NCBI RefSeq assembly: GCF_034555935.1
Contig: NZ_JAYDCJ010000003.1
Coordinates: 62,001-126,000 of the forward strand
Length of the DNA: 64,000 nt
DNA from: Marinobacter qingdaonensis
Lineage (GTDB): Bacteria; Pseudomonadota; Gammaproteobacteria; Pseudomonadales; Oleiphilaceae
Direction: 5' to 3'
A model generated the notes under the pieces. The model had not been told where the DNA came from. It did not search any database and saw only the letters and a list, made by a program, of their open reading frames with translations. The translations under genes and the position numbers were made by a program. Positions 1 to 8,583 of this stretch are shown piece by piece (within the stretch, counting starts at the first letter, position 1; every line of letters starts with the position of its first letter).

Positions 1-1
1 C

Positions 2-262
2 ATCTCGGTGATTTCCAGCCAGCTCGACAGCGAACAGAGCCGGGCCGCCGATATGGAACGGGCCGGCCGCACCATTCCCGACGCCACCCTGGAGAAAATC
101 CGGCGCCTGGAGTCCCAGATTCGGGACCTGGAGCGGGAAATCAGCATTCAGACCCGGGAAATCAACGAGCTGAAGGCCGGCTTCGAAGCCGACATCGAAC
201 GGCTCGAAGAGGTAACCGGCAAACCCCGGACCATCACCCTGGACACCCTCAGCAGCGACTGA
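2..262 (+). CDS. C-terminal end of a coiled-coil protein (5' end outside window)
   Basis: The frame is open from the first codon of the window and stops with TGA at 260-262, so this is the tail of a longer gene rather than a short gene starting at the GTG at position 8. The visible 87 codons are strongly charged, with heptad-like leucine/isoleucine spacing (LEKIRRLESQIRDLEREI), which predicts a long coiled coil. The tail ends in TLDTLSSD. No catalytic motif, membrane segment or recognisable domain is visible in this fragment, so the function is unknown. A strong bidirectional hairpin follows at 275-309, which marks the end of its transcription unit. The partner gene downstream is convergent. 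Confidence 0.7.
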   Translation: MSVISSQLDSEQSRAADMERAGRTIPDATLEKIRRLESQIRDLEREISIQTREINELKAGFEADIERLEEVTGKPRTITLDTLSSD

Positions 263-274
263 CCGGCTGGCCAC

Positions 275-309
275 AAAAAAGGCGGTGGTTGGAAAACCAC
301 CGCCTTTTT
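275..309. terminator. Bidirectional rho-independent terminator
   Basis: A perfect 10-bp stem (281-290 pairing with 295-304, GGCGGTGGTT / AACCACCGCC) has a 4-nt loop. It is preceded by a run of A and followed by a run of T. It sits between two convergent genes and can stop transcription from both sides. Confidence 0.9.
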
Positions 310-345
310 GCTGGTGCCGGCCAACGACTGGCTGGCACTCAGGCC

Positions 346-759
346 TTAGGCAGAAGCCGTGGACTTCTTGGCAGAAGCCGTGCTCTTGCGCGCAGTCGTC
401 TTGCGGGCAGCCGGCTTCTTGGCCGTTGCGGAGGCCTTGGCGCTCTGAGCAACGCTGGTCACTTCGTCAGCGGTCTCGGCAACGGTTTCAGCCGCTTCTT
501 TTTCCAGCTTGGCCACCAGGTCGGAAGCAAAGCTGCCGAAACGGGTGTTCAGGCTGCGCAGCTGCTCGAACAGGTTCTCGCTGTAGCCGTTGTAGGCCTT
601 GCGCAGGTTCTTGACGCTGTATTCACGCGCTTCGGTTTCCAGCTTCTCGGCGTAGTCGAACGGCTTGGAAGCCAGCTTCTTCTGCTGCTCTTCCGCTGCG
701 TTGATGCCCTTCTCGACGACTTCCTGAATCTGCTCCTGGTATGACTTAAGTTTACCCAT
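346..759 (-). CDS. Phasin family protein with histone-like Ala/Lys tail (PhaF-like)
   Basis: This 137-residue protein starts at the ATG at 759, chosen because AGGAG lies 7 nt upstream; an upstream in-frame start would add ten residues but lacks this site. Residues 1-95 are an amphipathic helical phasin domain rich in Q, E, K and A, with SVKNLRKAYNGYSENLFEQL typical of phasins that coat polyhydroxyalkanoate granules. Residues about 100-137 are a low-complexity Ala-Lys-Thr-Ser tail with repeated AARKT/ARKSTA units, as in PhaF and histone H1-like proteins, which in that family binds DNA and links granules to the nucleoid. No PHA synthase or depolymerase gene is in this window, so the granule role is inferred from family. 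It is monocistronic and convergent with the gene upstream. Confidence 0.85.
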   Translation of the reverse strand: MGKLKSYQEQIQEVVEKGINAAEEQQKKLASKPFDYAEKLETEAREYSVKNLRKAYNGYSENLFEQLRSLNTRFGSFASDLVAKLEKEAAETVAETADEVTSVAQSAKASATAKKPAARKTTARKSTASAKKSTASA

Positions 760-917
760 GTCTCTTCTCCTGAGGTTTGCTGAAAGCATTTCGTCCAGCG
801 GCCAAGCGTGACAACACTGGCCTTGTCTGAATTTCGACTCTCAAGGTACGGGTAAAAATTAGAATGTTCATACTAAAAGCCGGGATCCGTCCGGTACGCA
901 GTTATACCGACCCGAAC

Positions 918-1259
918 CTACCAGCGGAACAGCACCCAACTGGGGATGAGCATCTCGGACTCGGCCTCCCGAATCCAGCCGCCGCCGTCCGATGGCACCA
1001 GGTAGTATTCCGGACCGGCCTCGGGCACGACCTTGATTTCCATCAACTGGCCATTGACCCGATACTCGTAGAACACTTCCCGCTCGCCCGGGCGAATGAC
1101 GATTTGCGGGCCTTCACTGGTGGGCTGGTAATCGGAAATTACCACCGGTTCGTCCGGCGTTTCCACCAGGGTTTCGTCCAGGGCACCGTCTTGCTGGGCG
1201 AACACCGCCACCGAGTAGCAGGCCAGCAGCGCGGCCGCCGAACAGGCGAATCGTTTCAT
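918..1259 (-). CDS. DUF2782 periplasmic protein
   Basis: This is a 113-residue protein. The ATG at 1259 starts a clear signal peptide (MKRFACSAAALLACYSVAVFA, cleavage near AQQ), so the mature part is periplasmic or outer-membrane associated. The mature domain matches DUF2782: IVIRPGEREVFYEYRVNGQL, then KVVPEAGPEYYLV and the end SWVLFRW. The family is found next to polA in pseudomonads, and the same divergent arrangement occurs here, with polA starting 87 bp away. Function is unknown. Longer in-frame starts exist upstream, but they would bury the signal peptide and were not chosen. Confidence 0.85.
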   Translation of the reverse strand: MKRFACSAAALLACYSVAVFAQQDGALDETLVETPDEPVVISDYQPTSEGPQIVIRPGEREVFYEYRVNGQLMEIKVVPEAGPEYYLVPSDGGGWIREAESEMLIPSWVLFRW

Positions 1260-1346
1260 ATTCGTGGTACCCTCATGCCATTCGAATTCCTTACAGAGTT
1301 GCATAAGCCAACCCACGCTTCAATCAGAATCCGGACCCGCTGAGAC

Positions 1347-4082
1347 ATGACTGATCAAAAGACCCCACCCGTGGTTCTTGTGGACGGTTCGTCCTACCTT
1401 TTTCGCGCCTACCACGCGCTGCCGCCACTCACCACCAGCAAGAACCAGCCGACCGGCGCCATCAAGGGCGTGATCAGCATGCTGCGCCGACTGGAACAGG
1501 ACTTTCCGGGTTCCAAGATGGTGGTGGTGTTCGATGCCAAGGGCAAGACCTTCCGACATGACATGTACGAGGAGTACAAGGCCAACCGGCCGCCCATGCC
1601 GGAAGACCTGGGCAGCCAGATCGAGCCGATTCACGAGATCGTCAAGGCCATGGGCCTGCCGCTGCTGATCGTACCCGGGGTCGAGGCCGACGACGTCATC
1701 GGCACCCTGGCCCATGAGGCCACCAGCAAGGGCATCGACGTGGTGGTCTCCACCGGCGACAAGGACATGGCCCAGCTGGTCAGCGACCACGTCACCCTGA
1801 TCAACACCATGACCGAAACCCGTATGGACCGCGCCGGCGTCATCGACAAGTTCGGGGTCACGCCGGAGCAGATCATTGACTACCTGGCCCTGGTCGGCGA
1901 CAAGGTCGACAACATCCCGGGCGTCAACAAGTGCGGCCCGAAGACCGCGGTGAAGTGGCTGGAAAGCTATCAGGACCTGGACACTGTGATGGCCCACGCC
2001 GATGAGATCAAAGGCAAGATCGGGGAATACCTTCGGGAGGCAACCGACACCCTGCCCCTGAGCCGGGAACTGGCCACCATCAAGACCGACGTCGAACTGG
2101 AGTTTGGCCTGGAAGACCTCCAGCACCGGGAGCAGGACGACAGCCAGTTGCTGGAACTGTTCCGGGAGTATGAGTTCCGGACCTGGATTGCGGAACTGGA
2201 AGCCGGTGACGATAAGGACGCCGGTGCCAGCGACAGCGCGAGCAGTGACACCCCCGCCAAGGCGCCGGTGGAAAAGCAATACTCGGTGATCACCGACCAG
2301 CAGGAGCTGGACGACTGGCTGGCCCGACTGAAGCAGGCGCCCCTGTTCGCCTTCGATACCGAAACCACCAGCCTGCGCTACAGCGAGGCCGAAATTGTCG
2401 GGGTGTCGTTCGCCATCGAACCGGGCGAGGCCGCGTATGTGCCCCTGGCCCACGACTACATGGGCGCGCCCGAGCAGCTGGACCGCGACGCGGTGCTGAA
2501 CCAGCTCAAACCGCTGCTTGAGGATCCGGAGCAGGCCAAGGTCGGGCAGAATCTGAAGTACGACAAGAACGTGCTCGCCAACCATGGCATCACCCTGGAG
2601 GGCATTGCCGAAGACACCATGCTCGAGTCCTACGTGCTCAACTCCGTGGCCAGCCGCCACGACATGGACAGCCTGGCCCGCCAGTACCTGGATGAGACCA
2701 CCATCACCTTCGAATCCATCGCCGGCAAGGGCGCCAAGCAGCTGACCTTCAACCAGATCGAACTGGAAAAAGCCGGCCCCTACGCGGCCGAGGACGCCGA
2801 CATCACCCTGCGCCTACACCAGACCCTGAAGCCGCTGCTGGAGCAGACCGGGCGCCTGGCCTCGGTGTATCGGGACATCGACCTGCCGCTGGTGCCGGTG
2901 CTGTCGCGCATGGAACAGCGGGGCGCGCTGATCAATGCCAGCACCCTGCGCCGGCACAGCCAGGAATTGGCCGAACGCATGGCCGAGCTGGAACAGGAAG
3001 CGCACGAAGTGGCGGGCGAGACCTTCAACCTGGGCTCTCCCAAGCAACTGCAGAGCATTTTCTACGAGAAGATGGGCCTGCCGGTGATCAAGAAGACGCC
3101 GAAAGGGGCACCGTCGACCGCGGAACCGGTGCTGCAGGAACTGGCCCATGACCACGAGTTGCCTCGGCTGATCCTGGAACACCGCAGCCTGAGCAAGCTC
3201 AAGTCGACCTACACCGACACCCTGCCGGAGCTGATCAGCCATCGCACCGGCCGGGTCCATACCTCCTACCATCAGGCGGTGACCGCCACTGGCCGGCTGT
3301 CCTCGTCCGAACCCAACCTGCAGAACATCCCCATCCGCAGCGAACAGGGCCGGCGCATCCGTCAGGCCTTCGTCGCCCCGGACGGCTACAAGCTGGTGGC
3401 GGCCGACTATTCCCAGATCGAGCTGCGGATCATGGCCCACCTGTCCGGTGACAAGGGCCTGCTGACCGCCTTTGAAAAGGGCGAGGACATCCACCGGGCC
3501 ACCGCCGCGGAAGTCTTCGGCGTCAGCGTCGACGAGGTCTCAGCCGACCAGCGCCGCAGCGCCAAGGCCATCAACTTCGGGCTCATCTACGGCATGTCCG
3601 CGTTTGGCCTGTCCCGTCAGCTGGACGTGGAACGCAAGGTGGCTCAGGAGTACATCGACCGCTATTTCGACCGCTACCCGGGCGTACTCAAGTACATGGA
3701 CAACATCCGCAAACAGGCCCACGACGACGGCTACGTGGAAACCCTGTTCGGCCGGCGCCTGTACCTGCCCGAGATCAACGCCCGCAACAAGCAGATGCAG
3801 CAGGCGGCCGAACGCACGGCCATCAATGCGCCCATGCAGGGAACTGCGGCGGACATCATCAAGCGGGCCATGATCGACGTGGAGGCCTGGCTATTGAAGG
3901 AACACGCGGACGAGGCCCGCATGACCATGCAGGTCCACGACGAACTGATTCTCGAGGTCAAGGAATCGGCCGTGGACCGGATTCGCGACGGCCTGATCCA
4001 GCGCATGTCCGCGGCCGCCGAGCTTGACGTCCCCCTGCTGGTGGAAGCCGGCGTCGGCGACAATTGGGATCAGGCTCACTAA
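1347..4082 (+). CDS. polA: DNA polymerase I
   Basis: At 911 residues it is full length and carries three domains. The 5'-3' flap exonuclease (about 1-290) shows FDAKGKTFRHDMYEEYKANR, TGDKDMAQLV and VGDKVDNIPGV. The 3'-5' proofreading exonuclease (about 310-510) keeps the active DTETTS motif near residue 337, so proofreading should be functional. The polymerase domain has motif A (DYSQIELRI near 687), motif B (RRSAKAINFGLIYG near 735) and motif C (QVHDELILEV near 862). It fills gaps in excision repair and removes Okazaki primers. The gene stands alone, divergent from the DUF2782 gene, and is followed by a GC-rich hairpin at 4098-4122. Confidence 0.98.
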   Translation: MTDQKTPPVVLVDGSSYLFRAYHALPPLTTSKNQPTGAIKGVISMLRRLEQDFPGSKMVVVFDAKGKTFRHDMYEEYKANRPPMPEDLGSQIEPIHEIVKAMGLPLLIVPGVEADDVIGTLAHEATSKGIDVVVSTGDKDMAQLVSDHVTLINTMTETRMDRAGVIDKFGVTPEQIIDYLALVGDKVDNIPGVNKCGPKTAVKWLESYQDLDTVMAHADEIKGKIGEYLREATDTLPLSRELATIKTDVELEFGLEDLQHREQDDSQLLELFREYEFRTWIAELEAGDDKDAGASDSASSDTPAKAPVEKQYSVITDQQELDDWLARLKQAPLFAFDTETTSLRYSEAEIVGVSFAIEPGEAAYVPLAHDYMGAPEQLDRDAVLNQLKPLLEDPEQAKVGQNLKYDKNVLANHGITLEGIAEDTMLESYVLNSVASRHDMDSLARQYLDETTITFESIAGKGAKQLTFNQIELEKAGPYAAEDADITLRLHQTLKPLLEQTGRLASVYRDIDLPLVPVLSRMEQRGALINASTLRRHSQELAERMAELEQEAHEVAGETFNLGSPKQLQSIFYEKMGLPVIKKTPKGAPSTAEPVLQELAHDHELPRLILEHRSLSKLKSTYTDTLPELISHRTGRVHTSYHQAVTATGRLSSSEPNLQNIPIRSEQGRRIRQAFVAPDGYKLVAADYSQIELRIMAHLSGDKGLLTAFEKGEDIHRATAAEVFGVSVDEVSADQRRSAKAINFGLIYGMSAFGLSRQLDVERKVAQEYIDRYFDRYPGVLKYMDNIRKQAHDDGYVETLFGRRLYLPEINARNKQMQQAAERTAINAPMQGTAADIIKRAMIDVEAWLLKEHADEARMTMQVHDELILEVKESAVDRIRDGLIQRMSAAAELDVPLLVEAGVGDNWDQAH

Positions 4083-4097
4083 TCCACCCCCGGATCC

Positions 4098-4122
4098 GCG
4101 GCATCGGCTCGGGCGATGCCGC
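4098..4122 (+). terminator. Hairpin after polA (no U-tract)
   Basis: A perfect 9-bp stem (GCGGCATCG at 4098-4106 pairing with CGATGCCGC at 4114-4122) with a 7-nt loop begins 16 nt after the polA stop codon. No T-run follows, so it may be an RNA-stabilising 3' hairpin rather than a classical terminator. The rest of the 270-bp gap to the next gene shows nothing else I can support. Confidence 0.45.
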
Positions 4123-4352
4123 GCCCACCAAAACGGGGCATTCGTCCCGAATACGCACCGTTTGAAGGCGTGACACGGTCCCCTGGCGCCACTGGCCGAT
4201 AGTCCGCCTGCGGCCCAGACCGCAGCCCATGGGCGAAGCCGCAGAGCCGGCCCGAAGCGGCACGATATTCGCACAGGTTTCACCGTCGGCAGCCCTCCAC
4301 CGAATCGCTGGAGCCGCTGCCAGGTTGTGACACCCACTGCGAGGCCGACATC

Positions 4353-4733
4353 ATGACATCCCTGGCATCTGAACGAAGCTGGTTGCTGGACCCGGGCCTG
4401 CTCAAACTGGTACACCAGTGCCGGCGCCTGATCCACTCCGAGTTCGGGGTCAAACTGCACCTTACCGAAGAGCATCTGGAACAGCAGCTGGCCGACTACG
4501 CGCACAAGACGCGCTCCAGTCATTTGACCCGCACCTGGGAGGCGCTACGGGCGCAGGTCCCACAATTGCCGGAGGCCAGCGTCGCGCCGGAAGCGGACCA
4601 ACCCCAGAAGCGCATGTACCGCGGCCAGGAAATTGTCGAGGACGACCGGCCGGTCAAACAGACCGAGGCCCTGGGAGAGGAAACCTCGCCGCGCAAGAAA
4701 AAGGTGATCTATCGCGGCCAGGTGGTTGGCTGA
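4353..4733 (+). CDS. Hypothetical protein with two YRGQ-V motifs
   Basis: This 126-residue soluble protein belongs to no family I can name. Residues 1-75 are predicted helical and basic/acidic mixed (SWLLDPGLLKLVHQCRRLI, then LHLTEEHLEQQLADYAHKT). The C-terminal third is charged and apparently flexible and carries the same short motif twice: RMYRGQEIV near residue 90 and VIYRGQVVG at the extreme C-terminus. Cyanobacterial DUF4278 proteins also have YRG motifs, but the rest does not resemble them. It has no signal peptide or membrane segment. It lies between polA and a convergent porin gene, with a 7-bp stem hairpin (4730-4751) at its end. The start at 4353 is the first ATG of a frame with coding-like composition. 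Confidence 0.6.
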   Translation: MTSLASERSWLLDPGLLKLVHQCRRLIHSEFGVKLHLTEEHLEQQLADYAHKTRSSHLTRTWEALRAQVPQLPEASVAPEADQPQKRMYRGQEIVEDDRPVKQTEALGEETSPRKKKVIYRGQVVG

Positions 4734-4763
4734 CCGACGCACGCCGGTCAGCCTGAGGCAGGA

Positions 4764-6137
4764 TCAGAAGGCCTTGCTGACCTGGACGGAGGCACTCCAG
4801 GCACTCAGTTCGTAGGAACCCCGGTAGTTGGCCGCTGTCGCCGGCTCGGTCGGGTTCTGGTGGGTGTATTCCCGATCGTTCACCTCGGCATCGTCGGCGA
4901 ATATCAACGTGCCCACCGCCGCGTCTACGGTCCAGCCATTGCGCAGGTCACGCCACTGGGTCCCCAGCGTCAACCAATGCCGGTCCTCGGACGGGATCCG
5001 GGCGGTGACGTACTGGTCCACCGGCGACTCGTCCCAGGCGTACCCGGCCTTGAACGCCCACTCCGGGCTGGCCTGCCAGATACCCCCCAGGTTGAACTGC
5101 CAGGTGTTCTTCCAGCGTTCGGTAATGTGGGTGAGGTAGGCTCCGGGCTCGGGCGACCGGGTCACCTCGCCATTGGCCTCCCGGCTGATGATATCCAGCT
5201 CCTCGAAACGCCCCCACTTCGCGTAGGTGGCCCCGGCCAGGACGGTGACGGTGTCGGTCAGACGGTGCCGGGCACCGAAGGTGATGCTCTCCGGAATCGC
5301 CAGGGGCACCCTCACCTTCTCGTTCAGGGTGGTGGTCTGCGTGAAGGTGGGTGGCACCGGGGTGTTGCTGATTTCCGCGTCGCCTTTCAGGTTCAACTCG
5401 GTGCCGGTCTGGGCCGTCAGCCCGAACTGGGTGCGGTTGGACAGCTCGTACAGGAACCCGACCCGTAAGGTCACGCCCACGTCGTCCCCCTCGATGTCCG
5501 CGTAGGGCTCAGGCAGGGCCAGGGCCGCCGCGCCTGCGGTGCCACTCAGATCCTGGTAGCGGGACAGGCGCCCCTCGGCGTAGATGATGCTCAGCCCCGC
5601 GCCCATGGACAGGCCGGAACCATTACTGATGGCGATCGACGGCGTGAAGGCAATGGCGGTGAGCTCGGTCTTGTCGGCAAAGAAGCGGCCGGCAAATTCG
5701 TTGTCGTAATCCGCCGCCAGGCCATAAGGCGCGTGGATACCGAAACCGACATCCACCGAGTCGTTAACCTCGTGGGTCAGGTAGAAATTGGGCAGCACCG
5801 CCGGGTCGGCGATATCGCCGCCGTTGGAGGCGGGCTGGACCGGCACGGTTGGATCCTGGCGGGTGGTGGCAATGCTGTCGCGCTTGGCCTCGGCATCGAT
5901 ATCCAGAACGGAGGCGCCAAACGAGATGTTGGTCCCGGACAGCTGGCTCATGCCGGCGGGGTTGAACAGGACGGTGGTGGCATTCTCCGGATTGGCCGCG
6001 GCGCCGGCGTTGGCGGCGCCCATGGCACTGGCGCTTTGCTCGTTCAGGGCAAAGCCACCGGCGAGCAGGCTGGCGGGGGCCGACAAGGCCGCCAGTGTGG
6101 TGACCCGGATGGCTCGGGCAAGCAGTGAGGATCTCAT
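4764..6137 (-). CDS. FadL/OmpP1 family outer-membrane hydrophobic-compound porin
   Basis: This is a 457-residue protein. The start at 6137 is preferred because AGGAG lies about 10 nt upstream and a proper signal peptide begins there (MRSSLLARAIRVTTLAALSA, cleavage near LAGG). The mature N-terminus GGFALNEQSASAMGAANAGA followed by NPAGMS is the plug region typical of the FadL family. The remainder alternates as beta strands and ends in the outer-membrane terminal Phe (SVQVSKAF). The family takes up long-chain fatty acids and, in some bacteria, hydrocarbons. The exact substrate cannot be read here, so no symbol is given. Acyl-CoA dehydrogenase and thioesterase genes occur elsewhere in the window but are not linked. 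Confidence 0.88.
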   Translation of the reverse strand: MRSSLLARAIRVTTLAALSAPASLLAGGFALNEQSASAMGAANAGAAANPENATTVLFNPAGMSQLSGTNISFGASVLDIDAEAKRDSIATTRQDPTVPVQPASNGGDIADPAVLPNFYLTHEVNDSVDVGFGIHAPYGLAADYDNEFAGRFFADKTELTAIAFTPSIAISNGSGLSMGAGLSIIYAEGRLSRYQDLSGTAGAAALALPEPYADIEGDDVGVTLRVGFLYELSNRTQFGLTAQTGTELNLKGDAEISNTPVPPTFTQTTTLNEKVRVPLAIPESITFGARHRLTDTVTVLAGATYAKWGRFEELDIISREANGEVTRSPEPGAYLTHITERWKNTWQFNLGGIWQASPEWAFKAGYAWDESPVDQYVTARIPSEDRHWLTLGTQWRDLRNGWTVDAAVGTLIFADDAEVNDREYTHQNPTEPATAANYRGSYELSAWSASVQVSKAF

Positions 6138-6244
6138 GTGCAGGTATCTCCTAGTAAAATCGGCGCGGAGTATACGCAGCACGGGGGATTGGCCTCAAAT
6201 GCCAAATCTATCAGTTAGTTATGCTAACCAACTACGACCTTAGT

Positions 6245-7366
6245 TTAATCGTCCTGGATCGACAGCCGGTCCACCGTCGATGACAGCTGATCGGCACCCT
6301 GGGCGTCGGCGCCGAGCTTGATCATCAGGCGCAGGTCGTTGGCCGAGTCGGCGTGAGCCAGGGCGTCCTCGTAGGTGATGGAGCCTTCGGCGTAGAGCTT
6401 GTACAGGGCCTGATCGAAGGTCTGCATGCCGGATTCATTGGACTTGGACATCAGCTCCTTGAGCTTGTGCACCTCGCCCTTGCGGATCATGTCGGCCACC
6501 AGCGGGGTGTTGACCAACACCTCGATGACCGCCTTGCGGCCCTTGCCGTCCGGCGTCGGCACCAGCTGCTGGGCCACGATGGCCTTGAGGTTCAGGGACA
6601 GGTCCATCCAGATCTGGTTGTGCTGCTCCGGCGGAAAGAACTGGATAATCCGGTCCAGCGCCTGGTTGGCGTTGTTGGCGTGCAGGGTGGCCAGACACAG
6701 GTGGCCGGTCTCAGCGAACTGCACCGAGTACTCCATGGTCTGGCGGGTCCGGACCTCACCGATCAGGATCACATCCGGGGCCTGACGCAGGGTGTTCTTC
6801 AGCGCCACCTCGAAGCTTTCGGTATCAATGCCCACTTCTCGCTGGGTCACGATGCAGCCGTGGTGCTGGTGAATGAATTCGATCGGATCCTCGATGGAAA
6901 TGATGTGGCCACGGCTGTTGCGATTGCGGTGCCCCAGCATGGCCGCCAGCGAGGTCGACTTACCGGTGCCGGTGGCGCCCACGAACATGATCAGGCCCCG
7001 CTTGGTCATGGCCAGATCCTTGATCACGTCCGGCAACGCCAGGTCGTCGATCTGCGGGATCTTCACCTCGATGCGACGCAATACCATGCCGCACAGGTTG
7101 CGCTGGAAGAAGGCGCTGACCCGGAACCGGCCAACCCCCCGGGCGCTGATGGCAAAGTTGCACTCGTGGCTGTCCTCGAACTCGGCCCGCTGCTTGTCGT
7201 TCATGGCACCATACACGAATTCGCGGGTCTGCTCCGGGGTCAGGGCGTTCTTGGTGACCGGCAGGACCTTGCCATTGACCTTCATGCTCGGCGGTACACC
7301 GGCGGTGATGAACAGATCCGAGCCGCCTTTCTCAACCATCAGACGGAGCAGCTTTTCAAATTCCAT
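6245..7366 (-). CDS. pilU: Type IV pilus retraction ATPase PilU
   Basis: This 373-residue hexameric secretion-type ATPase has Walker A GATGTGKST near residue 130, an Asp box (IISIEDPIEFIH), Walker B (VILIGEVRTRQTM) and a His box (HLCLATLHANNANQALDRI). It is PilU rather than PilT because it starts MEFEKLLRLMVEKGGSDLFI and has the longer C-terminal tail after the RKAVIEVLVNT segment. PilU works with PilT at the inner-membrane base of the pilus machine during retraction and twitching. It is the second gene of a pilT-pilU operon, 41 bp downstream of pilT. Confidence 0.95.
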   Translation of the reverse strand: MEFEKLLRLMVEKGGSDLFITAGVPPSMKVNGKVLPVTKNALTPEQTREFVYGAMNDKQRAEFEDSHECNFAISARGVGRFRVSAFFQRNLCGMVLRRIEVKIPQIDDLALPDVIKDLAMTKRGLIMFVGATGTGKSTSLAAMLGHRNRNSRGHIISIEDPIEFIHQHHGCIVTQREVGIDTESFEVALKNTLRQAPDVILIGEVRTRQTMEYSVQFAETGHLCLATLHANNANQALDRIIQFFPPEQHNQIWMDLSLNLKAIVAQQLVPTPDGKGRKAVIEVLVNTPLVADMIRKGEVHKLKELMSKSNESGMQTFDQALYKLYAEGSITYEDALAHADSANDLRLMIKLGADAQGADQLSSTVDRLSIQDD

Positions 7367-7407
7367 AGGAGCACCTGTGCGGATTCTTGCGTCTTGTTAG
7401 TCGCCGA

Positions 7408-8442
7408 TCAGAAGTTGTCCGGCATCTTGGCCTTGGCCCGGGCCGCTTCACGGGAAATGAGCCCTTTCTGCAGCAACCGCTCCAGGCACTGATCCAGGGT
7501 CTGCATGCCCAGGGAGCCACCGGTCTGGATGGCGGAGTACATCTGGGCGATCTTGTCTTCCCGGATCAGGTTCCGGATGGCGGCGGTGCCGATCATGATC
7601 TCGTGGGCAGCAATCCGGCCACCGCCCATCTTCTTCATCAGGGTCTGGGAGATGACCGCCTGCAGGGATTCGGACAGCATCGAGCGGACCATGGACTTCT
7701 CTTCCGCGGGGAAGACGTCCACCACCCGGTCGATGGTCTTGGCCGCGGAGGTGGTGTGCAGGGTGCCGAACACCAGGTGACCGGTTTCCGCGGCGGTGAG
7801 CGCCAGGCGGATGGTTTCCAGGTCCCGCAGCTCGCCCACCAGGATGATGTCGGGGTCTTCCCGCAGCGCCGAGCGCAGGGCTTCGTTGAAGCCCAGGGTG
7901 TCCCGGTGCACTTCCCGCTGGTTCACCAGGCATTTCTTGGACTCGTGCACGAATTCGATCGGGTCTTCGATGGTCAGGATGTGCTCGTAGCGGGAGTCGT
8001 TGATGTAGTCCATCATCGCCGCCAGGGTGGTGGACTTACCGGAACCGGTCGGACCGGTCACCAGCACCAGGCCCCGGGGCACCGAGGAAATGTCCTTGAA
8101 CACCTGGCCCATGCCCAGGTCTTCCATGGTCAGCACCTTGGACGGGATGGTCCGGAACACCGCGCCGGCGCCACGGTTCTGGTTGAAGGCGTTGACCCGG
8201 AAACGGGCCACCCCGGGCACTTCGAACGAGAAGTCGGTTTCCAGGAATTCCTCGTAATCCTTGCGCTGCTTGTCGTTCATGATGTCGTAGATCAACCCGT
8301 GCACTTCTTTGTGCTCCATGGGGGGCAGGTTGATGCGGCGGACATCGCCGTCGACACGAATCATCGGCGGCAGACCGGCAGACAGGTGCAAGTCGGACGC
8401 ACCCTGTTTGGCCGAGAAGGCAAGCAGTTCAGTAATATCCAT
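7408..8442 (-). CDS. pilT: Type IV pilus twitching motility ATPase PilT
   Basis: At 344 residues this is the usual PilT length. Motifs in order are the N-terminal PAS-like domain beginning MDITELLAFSAKQGASDLHL, Walker A GPTGSGKST near residue 130, Asp box ILTIEDPIEFVH, Walker B DIILVGELRDLET, His box HLVFGTLHTTSAAKTIDRV, and the C-terminal AIRNLIRE motif (family AIRNLIRE, required for retraction). PilT depolymerises type IV pili. It is transcribed first in the operon with pilU, divergent from the yggS gene whose start is about 140 bp away. AlgZ/AlgR, which controls pilus genes in Pseudomonas, lies far away at 59-61 kb. Confidence 0.97.
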   Translation of the reverse strand: MDITELLAFSAKQGASDLHLSAGLPPMIRVDGDVRRINLPPMEHKEVHGLIYDIMNDKQRKDYEEFLETDFSFEVPGVARFRVNAFNQNRGAGAVFRTIPSKVLTMEDLGMGQVFKDISSVPRGLVLVTGPTGSGKSTTLAAMMDYINDSRYEHILTIEDPIEFVHESKKCLVNQREVHRDTLGFNEALRSALREDPDIILVGELRDLETIRLALTAAETGHLVFGTLHTTSAAKTIDRVVDVFPAEEKSMVRSMLSESLQAVISQTLMKKMGGGRIAAHEIMIGTAAIRNLIREDKIAQMYSAIQTGGSLGMQTLDQCLERLLQKGLISREAARAKAKMPDNF

Positions 8443-8583
8443 AGGAATCCTCGGAAGGCTTTTTCTTTTATCCCGGAAGCCTGGGCCCGGCGGATTTCCC
8501 GGCGCGGTTCACTTGGCATTTCAGTGACCTGCGGGTAACGTGTCACCCTATTGGTGACGGACCGGACGTGGCGATCTCACACT

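Noticed and set aside
1320..2660. 446-codon minus-strand frame opposite polA
   Set aside because: Shadow of the polA 5' half; no ribosome site or domain.
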